A stretch of 64,000 nucleotides of DNA from Nitrospirota bacterium (GTDB taxonomy: Bacteria > JACPQY01), in NCBI GenBank assembly GCA_016190245.1, contig JACPQY010000083.1, forward strand, positions 11,899 through 75,898. Direction: 5' to 3'. A program made the translations under genes and the position numbers. Positions 59,726 to 64,000 of this stretch are shown piece by piece. Every line of letters begins with the position of its first letter. The stretch's first letter is position 1. The notes under the pieces are model-generated. The model was not told the DNA's origin. It made no database searches and saw only the letters and a program-made list of their open reading frames with translations.

Positions 59726-60769
59726 TTATTCTCTCGGGCCGCTCGGGGTGTGTGCCTGAGCTTCCCGACGGGCGCGTTGTTGTCTGAGAATGAACTGGGC
59801 AGAGTTCGCCGCTGAAGCGAACCCGATTCCGACAATCAGCCCAAACAGAGCCGCCACAAGCATCTCCACCCATCCGAATCGTTCCCTACGTTCCACCGTC
59901 TCATCAGGAGAGGTTCTCGGCTCCGGCGCCGGCTCGGCGACCGACAGGTACGCTGCCGCCAACTCCTTCACGACCTCGCGCGCATCCTCGGGACTGCCCG
60001 CGAGAACCTCGATCAAAGCCCGGGCCTCAGGCTGCTCCGATTCGCCTGGGCTGGCGGGAAAGGACAACTCGACGGCGGCCGTCCAGTTCCGTCCCCTTTC
60101 GATATCGCGCGCTTCCAGATGGCGGCCGTAGAGGTGGATCCCACCAACGGTGAAGAAGACCGTTGCCCAGATGACGTGCCGAAAGGGACCGAGCGCGGCG
60201 AAGAGGACGCGAACGTCCGGAGACAGCGTCGCTGCCTCTCCGCCCTCCGCGGGAAGCTGAGATCCGGCGGCGGCCGCCTTGAGCCGTCGTCGCTTCCGTC
60301 TGTCCTCGATCGCACTCGCGACGAGAACACCCAAAAAGAGGCCGAGCAACGACATCACTAGGGGGAGCGACCAGTTCACCTCACCCCCCACCGGAAACAG
60401 CTTCACAGGCGGGGGCTCGGCCCGAAGCCCGTCCGGCCGACCTCGCATGAAAGCCACGAAACCGACTGAACCGATGGCTTCGGCCCGTTCTCGATCGCGG
60501 GCATGAACCTCCACGTAGCAGGCTGCCGAGCGCGCGGCCTCGGAACCCGCTTCGACCGAGAGGGGGAGGCTGAATTCAACGATTGCCCCACCCCGCAGTC
60601 TCCCTTCACCAGTCCGCGGAAAAACATAGGTGCGCCAAACGCCCCAAGCGGTTGTTGCGGCGAAACAGAGGAACACGACAACCCAGTTCCGCCTGATCGT
60701 CCGGAGGATTTCGCGGCGAGGATCCCCACCGGACACACCGACGCCCCCTTCTTCGTGGTTCCCTCTCAT
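59726..60769 (-). CDS. Membrane protein with two Wzz-like TM-ectodomain-TM modules
   Basis: 347 residues with four membrane helices: VVFLCFAATTAWGVW (about 30), LPLVMSLLGLFLGVLVAS (about 140), IWATVFFTVGGIHLYG (about 200) and MLVAALFGLIVGIGFASA (about 310). Each pair frames an external segment with ...ELSFPA/EFSLPL... strands. The layout recalls Wzz chain-length regulators but doubled. It overlaps the upstream gene by 4 bp. No polysaccharide genes are adjacent, so the role is unassigned. Confidence 0.6.
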   Translation of the reverse strand: MRGNHEEGGVGVSGGDPRREILRTIRRNWVVVFLCFAATTAWGVWRTYVFPRTGEGRLRGGAIVEFSLPLSVEAGSEAARSAACYVEVHARDRERAEAIGSVGFVAFMRGRPDGLRAEPPPVKLFPVGGEVNWSLPLVMSLLGLFLGVLVASAIEDRRKRRRLKAAAAGSQLPAEGGEAATLSPDVRVLFAALGPFRHVIWATVFFTVGGIHLYGRHLEARDIERGRNWTAAVELSFPASPGESEQPEARALIEVLAGSPEDAREVVKELAAAYLSVAEPAPEPRTSPDETVERRERFGWVEMLVAALFGLIVGIGFASAANSAQFILRQQRARREAQAHTPSGPRE

Positions 60770-62520
60770 CGGACCGCCGGCGACGCCATTCCGGACTCAG
60801 GCCCCCGCCGCCTACGCTGTGCCTGCCACTCGACCGCGAGCAAGAGCCCAAGTCCGACCGCCACTCCAGCGACCAGCACCGGCCATGTGTTATGGGGGCT
60901 CCAAGGGAGGACGGCGGGCTCCACCTCAGCCCGCGCCTCGTCCCACGAGGTCCATTTCGGCGCCTTCTCGCGCGCCTTCTCAATCATGACGGCCATGAGC
61001 CTACCGCACTCCTCCTGGGAGGCCGCGACCGCTTCGAGGCGGATGCCCCAGATCCCCTGGTCTCCCCAGACGTTCGCGCCCTCCCCTCTTTCCATCTCGA
61101 GCGCGGCCAGCCATCCGCGACCGGCGGCCTTTCCCACGCGGTCCATCCTTTCGCTCGCGTACCAGTCGAGGGCCGCGAACAACATCGCTGTGAGCCAGAC
61201 CACCCACTGGCGTTTCCAGACGATCCAGAGCATGTCGCCAACCTCACGCGCGCGGGTGCGCCGCCCGTCGCTTTCCTCGACCGCTGCCGAGCGGATCCGG
61301 GGAAGACCGCCCGCCAGTCGCCGCAGCCCTTCGAGCCACAGCGCCAGGAGAAACCCGACGCCCAATCCGAGGAATGCGTACAGTTTGAAATAGCCCCGAA
61401 CATTGAGGGGACTGGCAAAGCTGTCCCACACACGCTCCTCGGGGTTCTCGCCCTCCGGCACCAGCGCCTTCACCGACTCCCGCAGAATACCGCTGGCGAA
61501 GGATCTCGCGGACTCTTTGGTGCTGCCTTGGACTTCAGAGTAGAGGCCCGCATCCATTCCGCCGGACTGCGGTACCTCCACACTCGCCGTGGCCGTCCAG
61601 CCGACCCTGTCACTCCGCTCGCGCGACAGGTACCCGATGCCGGCGAACAGGATCGCCGTAACCGTGACCAGGGGCACGTGGCGACGCCAGGCGCGCCTGA
61701 ATGTCGCCCAACGGTCCACCCGCGCAAAGGGTTCTGTCCTGAACGAGCCGGCCGCGGACTCGGGAAGCAGGCGCCCGGCGATCTCTTCATCCGTGGGGGT
61801 CACACCTTGGGAAAGCGCGTGGCTCTTGCTCCATCCGATCGCCTCAGTCACGGCCCTTGCCGCCTCGATCGCCTCGCCGATATCGGCAGGTTTCCACCGG
61901 CCATGGAGAGAGCGATGCGTGAGAACAAGATAGCCCTCATGCAGAGTCAGTTCGAGGTTGCGATCGCGGAGGGGCTGGAGGATCCGGGCGGAAGGACGGC
62001 TGAGAGAGTCGCCCCGTTTCCGAGCGGCCGGCTGATGCACCTTCACGCCCCTGATCTCGCGACCCGCCTCGTCGCGCAGGACGACGTAGTCAACCTCTTC
62101 GTCTCTTCCCCAAAACCCTCGGCGGTATTCCGGCGGGTATTCGAAGGGGAAGGAACTCCCGAAGGGCCGGAAGACATGAAGCCGCGTCCGGAAACCGCCA
62201 CCCCACTGGAGCAACAGCGCCACGGGCCGACCCTCGTACTCGCCGCGGAACAGAACCTGTTGGTGGAAGAAGCGCCACCTGCGGGTGGCCCGGAACGCGC
62301 GCTGGATGGATCGGAAGTAGGCAAGCCGGCGCTGCATCAAGAACACCATGAGGAACACCAATGCAGCGGAAAACCCGGCCAGAATCTTCCACCCCACGGT
62401 CGGGCCGCTCAGCGACAGATAACCCGGCCAAAGCGCGCTCAGCGGAAGCTCCCCCCCGACAGGCTCAACTCCGAACCGGCCACCCATCAGCCACCCGGAA
62501 AACCGGACCGCCATGGGCAT
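60766..62520 (-). CDS. Large membrane protein with Wzz-like modules
   Basis: 584 residues. An N-terminal region has one helix (GWKILAGFSAALVFLMVFLM) and a cytoplasmic domain of about 180 residues. It then holds two TM-ectodomain-TM modules (VTVTAILFAGIGYLSRERSD to LYAFLGLGVGFLLALWLEG, and VWLTAMLFAALDWYASERMD to TWPVLVAGVAVGLGLLLAV). The YLSRERSDRVG and WYASERMDRVG junctions show that the modules are internal duplicates. Paired with the smaller downstream protein. No known family recognised. Confidence 0.6.
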   Translation of the reverse strand: MPMAVRFSGWLMGGRFGVEPVGGELPLSALWPGYLSLSGPTVGWKILAGFSAALVFLMVFLMQRRLAYFRSIQRAFRATRRWRFFHQQVLFRGEYEGRPVALLLQWGGGFRTRLHVFRPFGSSFPFEYPPEYRRGFWGRDEEVDYVVLRDEAGREIRGVKVHQPAARKRGDSLSRPSARILQPLRDRNLELTLHEGYLVLTHRSLHGRWKPADIGEAIEAARAVTEAIGWSKSHALSQGVTPTDEEIAGRLLPESAAGSFRTEPFARVDRWATFRRAWRRHVPLVTVTAILFAGIGYLSRERSDRVGWTATASVEVPQSGGMDAGLYSEVQGSTKESARSFASGILRESVKALVPEGENPEERVWDSFASPLNVRGYFKLYAFLGLGVGFLLALWLEGLRRLAGGLPRIRSAAVEESDGRRTRAREVGDMLWIVWKRQWVVWLTAMLFAALDWYASERMDRVGKAAGRGWLAALEMERGEGANVWGDQGIWGIRLEAVAASQEECGRLMAVMIEKAREKAPKWTSWDEARAEVEPAVLPWSPHNTWPVLVAGVAVGLGLLLAVEWQAQRRRRGPESGMASPAVR

Positions 62521-62528
62521 GGCGCGTC

Positions 62529-63899
62529 TCAGGTCGGCAGGTGTTGGATGAGGGCGATGGAGCAGTCGCGGCCGTGGCGGGCCTCGGCGGTGGCGATGGC
62601 CTCTTCAACCGTGGCCGTCGGAACAAAACCCGCGTGGCGGATCAGGGCCGGATCCTTCGGCCCGGCCACGATAACCTGCCCGATGTGCTTGAGACGCCGC
62701 AATGGATAGCTCGCCATGAGGCCGTGCGTCGGGTGGAACGAGTAGCAGAAGCGATACTTGTAGAGGTAATCGGGCCGGTTCGCGAAATCCTCCTCGAAAA
62801 GGTCGCGCATCTCCCAGGGATCGCGCGTCACCGCCAGGACGCGCTCCCACACCTCGCGATAGGCGGCGTGATGGACCTCGTCCCACTCGTTCGGGCACGG
62901 CGTGGCCATGATCACCGTGCAACCCGGCTTGCCCATCGACTCCGAGGAGCCGCCCAGATACCCGAGGCCGGTCGAGAAGAGCGTCAGAATCGGATTCATT
63001 CTGGCAAACGTGGCATAGGGGCTGTAGGCCGGCAGGCCGTAGAGGATCACGTCCGCTTTTTCGGCATCCTTGGGCTTGGGCGGGGCGGCCTCCTGGAGGA
63101 GCGAAAGGACTTTCCGCCGCGTCGCCCCCACATCCCCGGCAAAGACGTGGGCCGCCTCGAACGGATTGGCCAGGACCGTTTCGATCTTGAAGATCCGATT
63201 CTTCCCGATGCGCGATTCGAGGAGCGCTCCCATCTCATCCAGCACGCGGTGGAGCGGATTGTTGTGCACGGCGGCGCTGAGGCCCTCCGGCGAGTGGTGC
63301 CACCGGATGCTCCGGTACGTGCTGAGGCCCACGCACACGGATTTCCATCCGCCCGTGAGGCCCCGAAGCGCGCTCCCGTTCACGTAGATCGTGAGGTCAC
63401 ACTCCGTGACGAGACGGTTCACCTCCACGTCGTACCCGTTGGGCGTCGCGCCGATGTAGGAAAGCTGGTCGCGGTCCTCCGCGTCGTGGGAGAAGACCCG
63501 ATAGCCGAACTCCTGCACGAGGTCGTCACCGATCACCCGGCCGATCTCCTGACGGGTCCACCTCCGGTGCAGGGCCGAGGCGCAGACGAGCCAGATGTCG
63601 CGCTTTTCGACCCCAGCCCGGCGCAGATCCTCAAGAACAGCCTTGATCGCCATGGCGCGGAGGGGGGCGAAGCACACCACCGTGGGATCGTCGAACGCGA
63701 TGAGGACGCGGCTTCCCTTGCGGGCCAGTTCGGTGAGCGGCGGCATTTCGAGGGGCTGGTTCAAAGCAGCGCGGATGGCGGCGGCGAGATCCGGCACGGG
63801 CCCAAGCTTCGCGGGCATCCAACTGCTGGGGACAAGACGGGTGCGATCGGGGAGTTCGGCATCCACCCATCCGTCACCGTAGGGCAACGTCATCCGCAT
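62529..63899 (-). CDS. LarA-family nickel-dependent racemase
   Basis: 456 residues. It keeps the residues that hold the nickel-pincer cofactor in lactate racemase: H111 (SALHRRWT), H138 (FSHDAED), K186 in GGWKSVCVGLST and H201/H202 (IRWHHSPEG). The early motif normally D-x-TRP is DDPTVVCFAP, lacking the Arg, so the substrate is probably not lactate. LarA-like enzymes racemise or epimerise 2-hydroxy acids. larC is at 11674 in this window; larB and larE are not seen. It ends 8 bp before the Wzz-like gene start. Confidence 0.88.
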   Translation of the reverse strand: MRMTLPYGDGWVDAELPDRTRLVPSSWMPAKLGPVPDLAAAIRAALNQPLEMPPLTELARKGSRVLIAFDDPTVVCFAPLRAMAIKAVLEDLRRAGVEKRDIWLVCASALHRRWTRQEIGRVIGDDLVQEFGYRVFSHDAEDRDQLSYIGATPNGYDVEVNRLVTECDLTIYVNGSALRGLTGGWKSVCVGLSTYRSIRWHHSPEGLSAAVHNNPLHRVLDEMGALLESRIGKNRIFKIETVLANPFEAAHVFAGDVGATRRKVLSLLQEAAPPKPKDAEKADVILYGLPAYSPYATFARMNPILTLFSTGLGYLGGSSESMGKPGCTVIMATPCPNEWDEVHHAAYREVWERVLAVTRDPWEMRDLFEEDFANRPDYLYKYRFCYSFHPTHGLMASYPLRRLKHIGQVIVAGPKDPALIRHAGFVPTATVEEAIATAEARHGRDCSIALIQHLPT

Positions 63900-64000
63900 G
63901 GAGATCCCTCTTTTTCTACCAGCCCCGGACCCTGTTGTCGAACGGTCCCTACTGCAGCGGCAAACTCAGGCGGGGTGAACCGCCCCCCCCTCCCCCCCCA
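63900..64000. other. Upstream region of the racemase gene
   Basis: No coding sequence is visible in the last 100 bases. Poly-C runs (CCCCCCCCTCCCCCCCC) at the very end may be low-quality or a natural homopolymer. Confidence 0.3.

Noticed and set aside
60892-62709. 605-codon plus-strand ORF opposite the Wzz-like gene
   Set aside because: The minus frame encodes coherent membrane helices and a domain layout; the plus frame is Arg/Pro/Gly-rich shadow.

Overview
The window is a 64 kb piece of a high-GC bacterial chromosome. The gene order thrS-infC-rpmI-rplT-pheS-pheT-ihfA-merR, a type II secretion cluster, an IHF-alpha gene, a Gram-negative-style sensor kinase and several lipoproteins point to a diderm bacterium, probably an uncultured deltaproteobacteria-like or related lineage. 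No rRNA or other strong phylogenetic marker is present, so this placement is inference.

Layout. 0-4.8 kb: a beta-propeller glycosidase-like lipoprotein, an M48/TPR protease, an endonuclease III relative and queA. 4.8-9.9 kb: a chromosomal integron. An integron integrase (8555-9850, +) is divergent from a short array of cassettes read leftward. Four attC-type sites (8212-8305, 7315-7376, 6644-6701, 6042-6100) separate an ORF-less structured cassette, a TIGR02391-family gene, a mazEF pair and a brnTA pair. A reverse-order PIN/Phd pair and a decayed relE lie just beyond the array. 10-28 kb: mostly housekeeping, with echA, an SCP2-domain gene, larC overlapping a large multidomain sensor kinase, tRNA-Val, the thrS-infC-rpmI-rplT-pheS-pheT-ihfA-merR block, and gap-pgk-tpiA-secG-gph.

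27.7-37.9 kb is an accessory island. It opens with a 142 bp MITE-like palindrome and toxin-antitoxin debris, and near-identical 59 bp Phd-gene segments lie at both edges in the same orientation. Inside are small secreted proteins and a tandem, partly decayed duplication of a three-gene module: WYL regulator, then a variable PD-(D/E)XK-like nuclease, then a TM0106-type RecB/RNase H-like nuclease. A DUF4236-TPR gene sits between the copies. This module and the integron are the two most interesting systems here.

37.9-47.1 kb: trxB, prephenate dehydratase, a 990-residue CehA/McbA-like lipoprotein, citrate synthase, a YggU protein, a DUF4143 ATPase and two more toxin-antitoxin pairs. 47.2-53.6 kb: gspC-D-E-F of a type II secretion system, transcribed leftward. 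53.7-57.2 kb: polyprenyl synthase, xseB, xseA and an MBL hydrolase. 57.5-64 kb: a SPOR protein, a small pilin-like membrane protein, a DUF5610-like protein, two unusual Wzz-like double-module membrane proteins and a LarA-family racemase.

Recurring themes are a high density of toxin-antitoxin loci (about eight, half of them decayed) and many small palindromic repeats, some of which have entered genes: they supply a stop codon (pheS), extend an antitoxin C-terminus, and add about 19 in-frame residues to the integrase. Non-AUG or atypical starts are frequent, including an AUC start for infC. Coordinates of sites not tied to an open reading frame may be off by one or two bases.
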